Shown: positions 51,843 through 60,847 of the stretch, in pieces
How the letters are laid out: the number at the start of each line of letters is the position of its first letter
How positions within the stretch are numbered: position 1 is the stretch's first letter
Source: Halohasta salina
GTDB lineage: Archaea; Halobacteriota; Halobacteria; Halobacteriales; Haloferacaceae
Reading direction: 5' to 3'
DNA length: 64,000 nt
Assembly (NCBI RefSeq): GCF_024178165.1
Contig: NZ_JAMZIE010000004.1
Span: 1 to 64,000, forward strand
The notes under the pieces: generated by a model
Databases searched by the model: none
What the model was told of the DNA's origin: nothing
Seen by the model: only the letters and a program-made list of their open reading frames with translations
Translations under genes and position numbers: made by a program

Positions 51843-52295
51843 ATGTACGATACGGTGCTGGTTCCGACCGACGGTAGCGATGCCGTGGAGCAGGCGCTGC
51901 CCCACGCCCTCCGACTCGCCGCCGACACCGGCGCGACGATACAGGCGCTGTACGTCGTCGACACGCGGACGGTTCACGCCGCCGACGCCGACGACCGCGA
52001 GGCCGTCGCCGACGATCTGGTCGAAGCCGGCGAGGCGGCCGTCGAGGCCGTCGCCGACCGGGCGGCCGCCGAGGGTCTCGAGTTCGAAACCGAAATTCGC
52101 CGCGGCACCCCCGACAAGGAGATCGTCGCCCACGCCGACGAGACCGACAGCGACGTCATCGTCATCGGCACCGACGGCAAGACGCCCCGTGAGAAACTGC
52201 AGGCGCTCGGCAGCGTCTCCGAACGCGTCGTCGACAACGCACCGATCCCGGTGTTCGTCGTCAAAGGCGGCCTCAAAACGGCCGCCACCCAGTGA
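51843..52295 (+). CDS. Universal stress protein (UspA family)
   Basis: A 150-aa single-domain Usp. The N-terminal YDTVLVPTDGSDAVEQAL and the C-terminal ATP-binding region DVIVIGTDGKTPREKLQALG followed by GSVSERVVDNAP match the family pattern (G-2x-G-9x-G[S/T]). It probably binds ATP and acts in stress physiology. The stop overlaps the elp3 start by 4 nt, so the two are coupled. It diverges from the P450 gene, with the shared 69-nt spacer holding both promoters. Confidence 0.92.
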   Translation: MYDTVLVPTDGSDAVEQALPHALRLAADTGATIQALYVVDTRTVHAADADDREAVADDLVEAGEAAVEAVADRAAAEGLEFETEIRRGTPDKEIVAHADETDSDVIVIGTDGKTPREKLQALGSVSERVVDNAPIPVFVVKGGLKTAATQ

Positions 52296-54019
52296 GCGAC
52301 ACCCTTAACCCCGAAACTCGCCGAACGGGGAGTAATGACCACTCGGGAGGTGCCGGCGTGAGTTCCGAGGCTGCCGGCCGGAGCGACGCCTTCGAACGGG
52401 CCTGCGAAGCACTCGTCGCAAAGATCATCGACGGCGAGGTCGACCGCGATGACCTCGAATCGGCCAAACTCGACGTCTGTTCGGAGTACTCCGCACCCAA
52501 GGTGCCAAAGAACACCGAACTCCTCGAGTTCGCCCCACAGGAACACCGCGAGGACGTCAAGGCGGTCGTCAAGCGCAAGCCAGTCCGCACTGCCTCGGGC
52601 GTCTCGCCAGTGGCGATCATGACCTCGCCGCACATGTGCCCCCACGGGAAGTGTCTCTACTGTCCCGGCGGCCCCGCCAGCGAGTTCGACTCCTCCCAGA
52701 GCTACACCGGCCACGAGCCCGCCGCCGCCCGCGGCGTCCAGAACGACTACGACCCCTACGGCCAGGTCACCCTGCGGCTCCACCAACTCCGAACGATCGG
52801 CCACCCGGTCGACAAGGTCGAACTCATCCTGATGGGCGGGACGATGACCGCCCGGAGCCACGACTACCAGGAGTGGTTCGTCAAACGAGCCCTCCAGGCG
52901 ATGAACGACTACGATCTCGACAGCGAGCCGGAGGCCGCCGAGGGCGTGAGCTTCGCCGAGGACCCGGAAGACTACGAGTTCGAGTACCTCGAAGACGTGA
53001 TCGCCGAAAACGAAACCAACGAGATCCGCAACATCGGCACCACGTTCGAGACGAAACCCGACTGGTGTGACCCCGAGCAGATCGACCGAATGCTCGACCT
53101 CGGCGGCACGAAGGTCGAGGTCGGCGTCCAGACGACCTACGAGCGGATCAATCGGGAGATGCACCGCGGCCACGGCTCCCAAGCCTCCATCGACGCCAAC
53201 CGTCGACTCCGGGATTCGGGGTTCAAGGTGGGCTTCCACATGATGCCCGGCCAGCCGGGGATGACCAAGGAAATGTGTCTGGAGGATTTCCGGCAGCTGT
53301 TCTCGAACTCCGACTACAAGCCAGACTACCTCAAGATCTACCCCACACTGGTCGTTCGGGACACCCTCACCTACGACATGTGGCGGCGCGACGAGTACGA
53401 ACCGCTCAACAACGAGGAGGCCGCCGACCTCATTGCCGAAGTGATGGGGATGATCCCGAAGTACACCCGGCTCCAGCGCGTCCAGCGTGACATCCCCGCG
53501 GACTTCATCGACGCCGGAGTCTGGAAGTCGAACCTCCGACAGCTCGCCAGCCAGCGGGCCGAAGAGAAGGGCATCGAGATTCGGGACATCCGCGCCCGCG
53601 AAGTCGGAATGAACGAGGCCGACCCCAATCCCGGGGATATCGAACTCGACATCATGACCTACGAGGTCTGCGGCGGCACCGAGCACTTCATCAGTTTCGA
53701 AGATCCCGTCCAGGACCTGCTCATCGGCTTCTGTCGGCTCCGCTTCCCGAACGATCCGGTCCGACGAGAGCTCCAGGACGCGGCCATCGTCCGCGAACTC
53801 CACGTCTACGGCAGCGAGGCCGGCATCGGAAAGGAGGCGGGCGACCGCGACTGGCAACACCGCGGCTACGGCAAAAAACTGCTCGCCAAGGCCGAAGAAC
53901 TCGCCGTGGACGCGGGCTTCGACAAACTCAGCGTGATCTCGGGCATTGGCGTCCGGCAGTACTACCGCGAGAAGCTGGGCTACACCCAAGACGGCCCCTA
54001 TGTCAGCAAGTGGCTGTAG
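52292..54019 (+). CDS. elp3: Elp3, tRNA uridine-34 carboxymethyl-modification enzyme
   Basis: A 575-aa radical-SAM/acetyltransferase fusion. The radical-SAM cluster motif is MCPHGKCLYC (C-x4-C-x2-C) near residue 113-121, in the Elp3 type. The lysine acetyltransferase (GNAT) domain is C-terminal (RELHVYGSEAGIGKEAGDRD, then GYGKKLLAKAEELAV). The enzyme adds carboxymethyl groups at tRNA U34. It starts with GTG and overlaps the universal stress protein gene by 4 nt. A T-tract terminator follows. Confidence 0.95.
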   Translation: MSDTLNPETRRTGSNDHSGGAGVSSEAAGRSDAFERACEALVAKIIDGEVDRDDLESAKLDVCSEYSAPKVPKNTELLEFAPQEHREDVKAVVKRKPVRTASGVSPVAIMTSPHMCPHGKCLYCPGGPASEFDSSQSYTGHEPAAARGVQNDYDPYGQVTLRLHQLRTIGHPVDKVELILMGGTMTARSHDYQEWFVKRALQAMNDYDLDSEPEAAEGVSFAEDPEDYEFEYLEDVIAENETNEIRNIGTTFETKPDWCDPEQIDRMLDLGGTKVEVGVQTTYERINREMHRGHGSQASIDANRRLRDSGFKVGFHMMPGQPGMTKEMCLEDFRQLFSNSDYKPDYLKIYPTLVVRDTLTYDMWRRDEYEPLNNEEAADLIAEVMGMIPKYTRLQRVQRDIPADFIDAGVWKSNLRQLASQRAEEKGIEIRDIRAREVGMNEADPNPGDIELDIMTYEVCGGTEHFISFEDPVQDLLIGFCRLRFPNDPVRRELQDAAIVRELHVYGSEAGIGKEAGDRDWQHRGYGKKLLAKAEELAVDAGFDKLSVISGIGVRQYYREKLGYTQDGPYVSKWL

Positions 54020-54050
54020 ATCGTAGGGAGTCGCTACCGGACGTTAGTCG

Positions 54051-54058
54051 TTTTTTTT
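54051..54058 (+). terminator. T-tract terminator after elp3
   Basis: Eight consecutive T (54051-54058), 32 nt after the elp3 stop and preceded by G/C-rich sequence, is the common form of intrinsic terminator in haloarchaea. Confidence 0.6.
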
Positions 54059-54070
54059 AATGCCTGTTGG

Positions 54071-54235
54071 TCAGATTCGGAGTGTCCCTGCCAGCAGGCT
54101 GTCGCCGAACCCGTCCATCCATGTGGCGAATCCATCCTCGCCGTACTCGTAGACGAACGAGTGGGCGTCGTAGGTCGACGTGTTCCGCTGGTTCCGGGCC
54201 TCCTCAGGCGGCGACTCATTGTGTTCTGTATCTAT
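54071..54235 (-). pseudogene. Gene remnant (C-terminal fragment, minus strand)
   Basis: Reading minus, the frame ends ...STYDAHSFVYEYGEDGFA then TWMDGFGDSLLAGTLRI before its stop at 54071. Nearly every codon third position is G or C, the pattern of a true gene, while upstream of about 54235 the frame loses that bias and has no ATG or GTG near. It therefore looks like the C-terminal end of a gene whose 5' part was lost. The original family is not recognised. It sits beside the broken lipoate ligase. Confidence 0.4.
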
Positions 54236-54380
54236 CCTCGGTCGGGTACAAAAAACGCGACCTATCGAGGACGGCTTTGGCACCCTTGTTGACAGCGGGT
54301 CGATCCACAAAAGTAGCCACCATCTACGGAAGTCTCTCTCCGGACGCAATCGCTTTGTTTCGGCAGGGGGCACTATCGAT

Positions 54381-55228
54381 ATGTCCGATTCAGTCGACCA
54401 AACCTCCGTGGACCACGACACCACCACAGGAGAGTGGCGACTCATCCGCGAGGAAGCCTGGCCTGGCCCGATGCAGATGGCCCTTGACGAGACCGCCGCC
54501 GAAACCGCCGCCGCGGGCGGCCCCCGGACCGTCCGCGTCTACCAGTAGGAGCCCGGCTGTCTTTCCCTTGGGTACCATCAGGACCCCGAGACGGTCGACT
54601 GGGACGCCTGCGAAGCGGCCGGCATCGACGTGACGCGCCGACAGACCGGCGGCGGCGGGATCTACCACGATACCTACGGTGATATCTCCTACTCGATCAC
54701 GGCTCCGGCCGCCGAGTTCCCGAGCGACCTGCTGGATGCGTACCACGAGCTCTGTGCGCCGATTTTGGATGCGTTCGACCGGATGGGAGTCGACGCGAGG
54801 TTCGTCGACAGCGAGGCCGAGGCGCTCTACACCCCCTCGTGCTATCTTCGGTCACTCCATCCCGCGCATGATATCGTCGCCGGAGGCAAGAAAATCAGCG
54901 GCAACGCCCAGTACCGCCGGAAGGACGCCGTCATTCAGCACGGCTCGTTGACCTACAGCGTCTTGGCCGACCGGCATCTGTCGACGTTCGTCGACCCCCG
55001 ACCGACGCCGACGCATTCGCCGATCGAGTCACGGGGATCGACGAGCAGGCCGACTGCAGCCGAACTGAAGCCGTCGCTGCCCTCGAATCCGCGCTCGCGG
55101 AATGGTCGGGAGCCAGCGAGGGATCGTGGACCGACGACGAACTCCGGCGAGCCGAGGCACGCGTAGCCGAAAAGTACGGGGCCGACGAGTGGGTGTGTCG
55201 GGTTCCGGGCCAGCGGTCGACTGACTGA
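54381..55228 (+). pseudogene. Lipoate--protein ligase A (biotin/lipoate ligase family), broken twice
   Basis: The protein starts MSDSVDQTSVDHDTTTGEWR with the ligase opening PMQMALDETA. It is cut by an in-frame TAG at 54546-54548, just before EPGCLSLGYHQDPE (a Trp codon, TGG, is expected). The same frame then continues RRQTGGGGIYHDTYGDISYS and the Lys-containing ISGNAQYRRKDAVIQHGSL, so the core and the ATP/lipoate motifs are present. Near 54989-55011, beside a run of five C, the frame shifts by -1 (or +2). The rest (FADRVTGIDEQ to the stop at 55226-55228) is normal. Two separate lesions argue for a true pseudogene. It would have attached lipoate to 2-oxoacid dehydrogenase or glycine-cleavage proteins. 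Confidence 0.88.
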
Positions 55229-55237
55229 CGGCGTTTA

Positions 55238-55348
55238 CTAGTCGTTTTTCCGCAGGGATCGACCGCACTCGGGACACTCCGTTGCGGTGATCGTCACCTG
55301 CAGATCACAGTCCGGACAGTACCGCCGGTAACAGGCTGGATCGCCCAT
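55238..55348 (-). CDS. Micro zinc-ribbon protein, 36 aa
   Basis: The minus-strand frame reads MGDPACYRRYCPDCDLQVTI then TATECPECGRSLRKND. The two CxxC pairs (CPDC and CPEC), 15 residues apart, form a rubredoxin/zinc-ribbon knuckle. The pattern, length and charged tail are like many haloarchaeal zinc micro-proteins. Spacing to the FAD oxidoreductase gene (62 nt, same strand) allows co-transcription. No function can be given. Confidence 0.7.
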   Translation of the reverse strand: MGDPACYRRYCPDCDLQVTITATECPECGRSLRKND

Positions 55349-55409
55349 ACCGGCTATCGTGTGCGAACCGTCTTAGCCATCACGCCGAGGTCCGATGTTG
55401 GCCTGTCGA

Positions 55410-56822
55410 CTAGCTATCGGCCTCGGCACGGGGCGAAACGTTCTGGTTCAGGTGGAACAGGTTTTCGGGGTCGTATTGTCCCTTGATGTCGACCAGTCGG
55501 TCGTAGTTCTCGCCGAACAGCAGCCGTGCAGGATCCTCGGCGAACCCCGGGAAGTTGCCGTACCGCCCGCCAGTGACCGACAGTTCTTCGAACGCTGCGA
55601 ACCCCTCGCGGGCCCACTCGATGTTCGCCTCGTCGGCTTCGGGATCCTCCCAGTTGGCCTCGAAGGTGAGCATGAACGGTTTGTCGCGGTGCCAGAAGGC
55701 AGTGGCGTCCTGTGGCACGTCGGCGACCGCACCGCCGAGCCACCAGATGTCGACCGTCGAGAGCGGCGACGGCGCGGCCTCGTTGTAACGGAGCATGAGA
55801 TCGATGACTTCCTCATTGAGGTCCGCGAGATAGGTCGACTTCCAGTAGTAGCGGAGGCCGTCCGGGTAGTCTTCATCCAGCAGCGTCTGCAGTGCCTCGA
55901 ACTGTGTCGGCCCGCTGAAGTCCGCGATGGGGTCGCTGCCCTCGGTAAGCGACGCCATCATCGCCTCAGCCTCGTCGGGGTCGTCCCGGATGCAGCCGAG
56001 GAAGGCGACTGCGGGCTCGCCCCACGACTCGGCAGGGAACTCGTCGAGTTCGGGGACTGTGGCGGCGAACGGGAGGATCGCGGTGCTCCGTGGCGCCGAC
56101 TCGGTCCACTCGCGGAAGCGACTCAGTAGGGTGGCGGCCTCCTCGCCGTGGTACCACGCGAAGACTTGGTGGACCTCGGGGCCGACATCGTGGAGGTCGT
56201 ACTCGAAGGCGGTGACGACGCCGAAGTTGCCGCCGCCACCTCGGAGGGCCCAAAACAGGTCCTCGTGTTGGTGTTCGTTCGCCGTGCGAACCTGCCCGTC
56301 GGCGGTCACGATCTCGACTTCGAGGAGATTGTCGACTGAGAGTCCGTACTCCCGTGAGAGGTGACCGTAGCCACCGTTGAGCGTTAATCCGGCGATTCCA
56401 GTCTCGCTTACGACCCCGAGCGGCGTGGCGAGCCCGAACAGTTGGGTTTCGTGATCCACGTCGCCGAGCGTCGCCCCGGCTCCTACGCGGACTGTCCGTG
56501 CCTCGCGGTCGACGGACACGCCGTTCATCGCCGAGAGGTCGAGCATGAGCCCATCGTCAGCGACGGCATAGCCAGCAACATTATGACCACCGCCGTGAAC
56601 GGCGATCTCTATCCCGGACTCACGGGCGAAGTTTACGGCGGCGACGACATCCGCGGTCCCAGTCGGCTGGACGATCAGCGCGGGCCACCGGTCGATCATC
56701 CCGTTCCAGACCGAACGAGCGACGTCGTAGGCTTCGTCGTCAGGGAGGAGGATCTCCCCGCGGATCTCGGTCCGTAACGTCGGCAGCTGTGATTCGATAT
56801 CGGAGCGTGTTCGAGTAGCCAT
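55410..56822 (-). CDS. FAD-linked oxidoreductase, berberine-bridge-enzyme-like
   Basis: A 470-aa flavoprotein of the PCMH/FAD_binding_4 family (PF01565). The FAD-binding segment is IAVHGGGHNVAGYAVADDGL near residue 75-95, in which the His can bind FAD covalently, and the BBE C-terminal segment (DIKGQYDPENLFHLNQN) closes the protein. Related enzymes oxidise sugars or alkaloid-like substrates and hand electrons to O2. No twin-arginine signal is seen. It is followed on the same strand by the 36-aa zinc-ribbon gene. The substrate is unknown; sugar oxidation suits the polysaccharide-rich context only loosely. Confidence 0.88.
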   Translation of the reverse strand: MATRTRSDIESQLPTLRTEIRGEILLPDDEAYDVARSVWNGMIDRWPALIVQPTGTADVVAAVNFARESGIEIAVHGGGHNVAGYAVADDGLMLDLSAMNGVSVDREARTVRVGAGATLGDVDHETQLFGLATPLGVVSETGIAGLTLNGGYGHLSREYGLSVDNLLEVEIVTADGQVRTANEHQHEDLFWALRGGGGNFGVVTAFEYDLHDVGPEVHQVFAWYHGEEAATLLSRFREWTESAPRSTAILPFAATVPELDEFPAESWGEPAVAFLGCIRDDPDEAEAMMASLTEGSDPIADFSGPTQFEALQTLLDEDYPDGLRYYWKSTYLADLNEEVIDLMLRYNEAAPSPLSTVDIWWLGGAVADVPQDATAFWHRDKPFMLTFEANWEDPEADEANIEWAREGFAAFEELSVTGGRYGNFPGFAEDPARLLFGENYDRLVDIKGQYDPENLFHLNQNVSPRAEADS

Positions 56823-57031
56823 AATCCTTCACAACTGACAGTTCGGGCGAGACCGGCTTAGAGATAGCTGCACAGTACTGTCGACATGGCGACAGCAGCT
56901 CAACGAATGGCACACGGATACAGTCGACACGACGGCCGGAAGCCGAGCCTGTTCTCGGCAGCCGTTCCGTTGCCGACGACTCGGCTTCCGCCATCGAAGT
57001 CGCTTTGAGGGCCGTCGACCTACCACCGAGT

Positions 57032-57901
57032 ATGAACGTCGGTGCACACGTTTCGATCTCAGGGTCCCGCGTCTCCTCGGACACCGCAACCCCGGAGTAC
57101 AACGATATTCGCAACGCCGTCGACCGCCAGCTCGCCTTCGGCGGCAACTGCGGCCAGATCTTCACCACCTCGCCGCAGGTCTGGCAACAGCCCGAAATCA
57201 GCGACGAGGCCGCCCAAGGCTTCCGCGAGCTCACCGCCGAGAAACTGGAGGGGCCGTGGGTGATCCACTCGGCGTATCTCGTCAACCTTTGTACCCCCAA
57301 AGACGACCTCCGACAGAAGTCGATCGACAGCATGCAGGCCGAACTCGATGCGGCCGACAAACTCGGTATCCCCTACGTCAACGTCCACCTCGGTGCCCAC
57401 ACCGGCGCAGGTGTCGGGGGGGGTCTCGACAACGCCGCCGAGGTCATCGACGAACTCGACGTGCCCGAGGACGTCCAGATCCTCGTCGAGAGCGACGCCG
57501 GTAGCGGCACCAAACTCGGCGGCGAGTTCGATCACCTCGCAGGGATCATCGAGCGGACGGATGAAGAAATCGGCATCTGTATCGACACCGCCCACACGCT
57601 CGTCGCGGGCAACGATCTGACGACACCCGAAGCCGTCGACGAAACGATCCAGCGCTTCGACGACGTGGTGGGCCTCGAATACCTCGAATACATCCACCTC
57701 AACGACTCGAAACACGACATCGGCACCCACAAGGACGAACACGCCCTGATCGGCGAGGGCTACATCGGGGAGGACGGTATCGCGGCGATCATCAACCATC
57801 CCGAACTGCGAGACCTCCCGTACGCGCTCGAAACCCCGACCGAGGACGGCAAGGGCTTCGAGTGGAACATCGCGAAAGTCAAGGAACTCCGTGAGAACTG
57901 A
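57032..57901 (+). CDS. nfo: Endonuclease IV (AP endonuclease)
   Basis: A 289-aa TIM-barrel metallo-nuclease that cuts 5' of abasic sites. It opens [11 protein letters not shown] and has [14 protein letters not shown] near residue 183, which bears the zinc ligands. [20 protein letters not shown] near residue 220-240 is the most diagnostic segment (His and Asp ligands), followed by GEGYIGEDG and [10 protein letters not shown]. The ATG at 57032 replaces a longer upstream frame starting 57005. It precedes a methyltransferase by 6 nt. It belongs to base-excision repair, along with the photolyase further left. Confidence 0.94.
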   Translation: MNVGAHVSISGSRVSSDTATPEYNDIRNAVDRQLAFGGNCGQIFTTSPQVWQQPEISDEAAQGFRELTAEKLEGPWVIHSAYLVNLCTPKDDLRQKSIDSMQAELDAADKLGIPYVNVHLGAHTGAGVGGGLDNAAEVIDELDVPEDVQILVESDAGSGTKLGGEFDHLAGIIERTDEEIGICIDTAHTLVAGNDLTTPEAVDETIQRFDDVVGLEYLEYIHLNDSKHDIGTHKDEHALIGEGYIGEDGIAAIINHPELRDLPYALETPTEDGKGFEWNIAKVKELREN

Positions 57902-57907
57902 TCGGCC

Positions 57908-58735
57908 GTGCGCCGGTTCTCCGCCGAGTATCTCGAACGAACCCGCGAGGGGATGTGGGCCGACTCCCGTGAGGCACTCGCCGACCTCGACCTCTCCGAC
58001 CGAACCCGGATTCTCGATGTCGGTTGCGGCACCGGCGAACTCACGCGCGTCTTGGCCGAGGAGTCGACCGCCGAGGTCGTCGGCTGTGACGCCGACCGCG
58101 AACTGCTGGCGGTCGCCAGCGCCCACGTCCCGGCCGTCGCTGGCGACGCATTCCGACTCCCGTTTGCGACCGACAGTTTCGACCTCGTCGTCTGTCAGGC
58201 ACTCCTGATCAACCTCCCCGACCCGGCGGCCGCCCTCGAAGAGTTCGCCCGCGTCTCGTCGGCCCTCGTCGCCGCCGTCGAGCCGAACAACGCCGCAGTC
58301 GACGTCGACTCCACGGTGAGCGCGGAGGTCGACCTCGAAACCCGCGTCCGGGAGGCGTATCTCCGTGGTGTCGAAACCGACGTCGCCCTCGGCGACCGGG
58401 TCGAATCGCTGTTCGAGGAGAGCGGTATCGAGGTGATCTCGACTCACCGCTACGATCACGAAAAACGGACCGAGCCGCCCTACAGCGAGGCCGCGCTCAC
58501 GGATGCGGCCCGCAAGGCCAGCGGCGCGGGGCTGGCTGACCACGAGATGGAACTCCGCCGCGGGATGGAGGGTCAGGAGTCGACTTACGACGACCTCCGT
58601 CGAGAGTGGCGCGAGATGGGCCGGACGGTCGTCGACGAAATGCAGGCGGGCGACTACGAACGCGTCGAACACGTTCCCTTCGACGTGACCGTCGGGCGAG
58701 TCGAGACGTCTGCAGCGTCGAGCAACGACAGCTGA
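57908..58735 (+). CDS. Class I SAM methyltransferase (UbiE/Methyltransf_11-like)
   Basis: A 275-aa enzyme with the SAM motif RILDVGCGTGELTRVLAEES near residue 35-55, motif II VVGCDADREL, and DLVVCQALLINLPDPAAALE near residue 95-115. It starts with GTG, 6 nt after endonuclease IV, so the two are co-transcribed. The extended C-terminus (about 100 residues beyond the Rossmann core) is charged. The substrate (small molecule or quinone) cannot be read from sequence. The next gene is the second P450. Confidence 0.87.
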   Translation: MRRFSAEYLERTREGMWADSREALADLDLSDRTRILDVGCGTGELTRVLAEESTAEVVGCDADRELLAVASAHVPAVAGDAFRLPFATDSFDLVVCQALLINLPDPAAALEEFARVSSALVAAVEPNNAAVDVDSTVSAEVDLETRVREAYLRGVETDVALGDRVESLFEESGIEVISTHRYDHEKRTEPPYSEAALTDAARKASGAGLADHEMELRRGMEGQESTYDDLRREWREMGRTVVDEMQAGDYERVEHVPFDVTVGRVETSAASSNDS

Positions 58736-58809
58736 CGAACTTCACGTCAGCGTCTCACCACCCGCAACAGGGGGCAACGCCTTTCCTGATCCCGAGGAAA
58801 CAGGAATCC

Positions 58810-60177
58810 ATGTCCGAGCCGACCGAGCCGCAGGCCCCGCCGGTCGACGAACGCGAGCCGCCGACCCACGACGGACTCCCGGTGATCGGTAACACCCACC
58901 AACTGGTCGCCGAGCAAGGTGGGCTGTTCGAGGCCGCCGCCGAACACGGCGATCTCGTCCGGCTTCGACTGCTCGGGATGGGCGATCTGTACCAGGTGAG
59001 CAGCCCGGAACTCGCCGAGCAGATCCTCGTCGACAGACACGACGAGTTCCGGAAGGCCACCCAGAGCAAGGAGGACCTCGGGACGCTGATCGGACAGGGG
59101 CTCATCCTCAGCGAGGGCGAGCTGTGGGAACGCCAACGGGCGCGGATCGAACCGGCATTCTACATGGGCCGTATCAAACAGTACACCGACACAATGATCG
59201 ACGAGATCGGGGAGGCCGCCGCCGACTGGGAGGGCGAACCGACCGTCGACATTGAGGATGAAATGAAGGCGCTGACGCTTCGCATCCTCGTCAAGGCGAT
59301 CTTCGGCACCGAGATAGAGTACGAGGCACGCGGGATCCGAGAGACCGTTAAACAGTTACAGGAGCCCGGCGAGCCGGCCAAACAGCCCATCGCGCGGATG
59401 GTCCCCCAGTGGGTCCCGATCCCGATGTGGCGGCGCTACAAGGAAGGTATCGAGGAGATGGAGTCGGTTATCGAAGCCTTCGTCGACGCCCGCCGAGGGG
59501 AGACCGACGACCACGACGACCTGCTGTCGATGCTGTTGGCCGGAACCGACGACGACGGCGAGACGATGTCCGAGGAACTCGTCCGCGACGAACTGATGAC
59601 GTTCCTCTTTGCGGGCCACGAGACGACCGCGACTCCGCTGACGTTCACGTGGTTCCTGCTCGCCCAACATCCCGAGGTCGAGCGTCGATTGGTCGACGAA
59701 CTCGACGACGTCCTCGGCGGTCGAGGGCCGACCTTCGAGGACCTACCCGACTTGGAGTACACCGAACAGGTACTCAAGGAGGCGATGCGGATCTACCCGC
59801 CGGTGCCCACGATTCCGCGGGAACCCACCGAGGACGTCACACTCGGCGGCTACCGGATTCCGGCAGGGTCGACTGTCGCGCCCTCACAGTGGGTGCTCCA
59901 TCGTGACGACCGGTTTTGGGACGAGCCAAGCGCGTTCCGACCCGAGCGGTTCGCCGACGAGAGCGACCGTCCGGACTTCGCGTACTTCCCGTTCGGTGGC
60001 GGCCCGCGGCGGTGTATCGGCCAGCAGTTCGCCATGGTCGAAGGCAAACTCATCCTTGCGGCGCTCGCTCAACAGAACCATCTCGAACTCGTTTCCGATC
60101 CCGACGTCGACCTCTCGGTCAGCATCACGACCCGGCCGCTCGACCCGATCGAGATGCGGGTCACGCCGCGCCAGTAG
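58810..60177 (+). CDS. Cytochrome P450 (second copy)
   Basis: A soluble P450 of 455 aa. The I-helix [11 protein letters not shown] motif is near residue 265, the ExxR motif [13 protein letters not shown] near residue 315, and the heme Cys in [16 protein letters not shown] near residue 395-410. It resembles the first P450 (50382-51773) in layout, but its heme loop (GGGPRRC) and I helix differ from the first (SSGPHAC), so they are separate paralogues. The open frame extends upstream to 58606, but the ATG at 58810 follows the preceding methyltransferase by 74 nt. Redox partners are not in the window. It ends 1 nt before the convergent DUF21 gene. Confidence 0.93.
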   Translation: MSEPTEPQAPPVDEREPPTHDGLPVIGNTHQLVAEQGGLFEAAAEHGDLVRLRLLGMGDLYQVSSPELAEQILVDRHDEFRKATQSKEDLGTLIGQGLILSEGELWERQRARIEPAFYMGRIKQYTDTMIDEIGEAAADWEGEPTVDIEDEMKALTLRILVKAIFGTEIEYEARGIRETVKQLQEPGEPAKQPIARMVPQWVPIPMWRRYKEGIEEMESVIEAFVDARRGETDDHDDLLSMLLAGTDDDGETMSEELVRDELMTFLFAGHETTATPLTFTWFLLAQHPEVERRLVDELDDVLGGRGPTFEDLPDLEYTEQVLKEAMRIYPPVPTIPREPTEDVTLGGYRIPAGSTVAPSQWVLHRDDRFWDEPSAFRPERFADESDRPDFAYFPFGGGPRRCIGQQFAMVEGKLILAALAQQNHLELVSDPDVDLSVSITTRPLDPIEMRVTPRQ

Positions 60178-60178
60178 G

Positions 60179-60694
60179 CTAGTCGACGTACGGTTTTTCG
60201 ATCTCGGCGTCGGCACTGAGCAGCGCGTTGAGACGGCCGGTGACCGCTTCCAAGATCGTTATCAGCGGCGAGAGGGATCGCTCGACGAGGGAGACCGGAC
60301 GGGCGGCCCGGAGCGACCACGTTTCGGCATTGCCGAGGCCGAATGCTTTGGGGACGATCTCGCCGAAGACGAGGATCACGAGGCTCGTCAGTAGCGTCGT
60401 AACGACGATCGCCGTTCCGGCGGGCAGATAACTTACGACGAGGACCGTGATGATGCTCGAAATCGCGATGTTGACGATGTTGTTGCCGACCAGTAGTGTC
60501 ACCAACAGGCGGTGAGGGTTGGTGTACAGTTCCTGCAGGAGTCGGGCGTCGGCATCCCCAGTGGCCGCCTGCTGATCGACCTGTTCGGCCGATAGCGAGA
60601 AGATCGCGATCTCCGAACTCGAAAAGAAGGCACTCAACAGCAACAACACGAGCGTCGCACCGATGCCAGCCAGCGTCACCGTCGACGAGACCAT
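60179..60694 (-). CDS. DUF21-only membrane protein (CNNM/CorC-like, truncated form)
   Basis: A 171-aa membrane protein. It opens with a hydrophobic helix (IGATLVLLLLSAFFSSSEIA) and shows NPHRLLVTLLVGNNIVNIAI near residue 60-80 and LVILVFGEIVPKAFGL near residue 105-120, the DUF21 (PF01595) signature of CNNM/MpfA Mg2+ transporters. The CBS and CorC/HlyC domains that follow in full-length members (about 400 aa) are absent, so this is a transmembrane-only form. Gene loss to the right is unlikely, since the stop is only 1 nt from the P450 stop. Mg2+ or Co2+ transport is the likely role. Confidence 0.85.
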   Translation of the reverse strand: MVSSTVTLAGIGATLVLLLLSAFFSSSEIAIFSLSAEQVDQQAATGDADARLLQELYTNPHRLLVTLLVGNNIVNIAISSIITVLVVSYLPAGTAIVVTTLLTSLVILVFGEIVPKAFGLGNAETWSLRAARPVSLVERSLSPLITILEAVTGRLNALLSADAEIEKPYVD

Positions 60695-60847
60695 ACCGAC
60701 AGTCCGTACAGCCCGGTAACAAAACCACTGATGCCGACAGTGGTACTCCGGGTCAGGAGGGCAGTCGTCTCCTCGCGGTGATCGGTCGGCGGTGCTGTCA
60801 GCCGAATCGGCGATACGGTTTACGTTCGTGGTAGTCCTCGGATAGCT

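Noticed and set aside
51974-53989. 671-residue minus-strand frame opposite elp3
   Set aside because: Antisense shadow produced by GC-rich codons; Elp3 has radical SAM and GNAT motifs on the plus strand.
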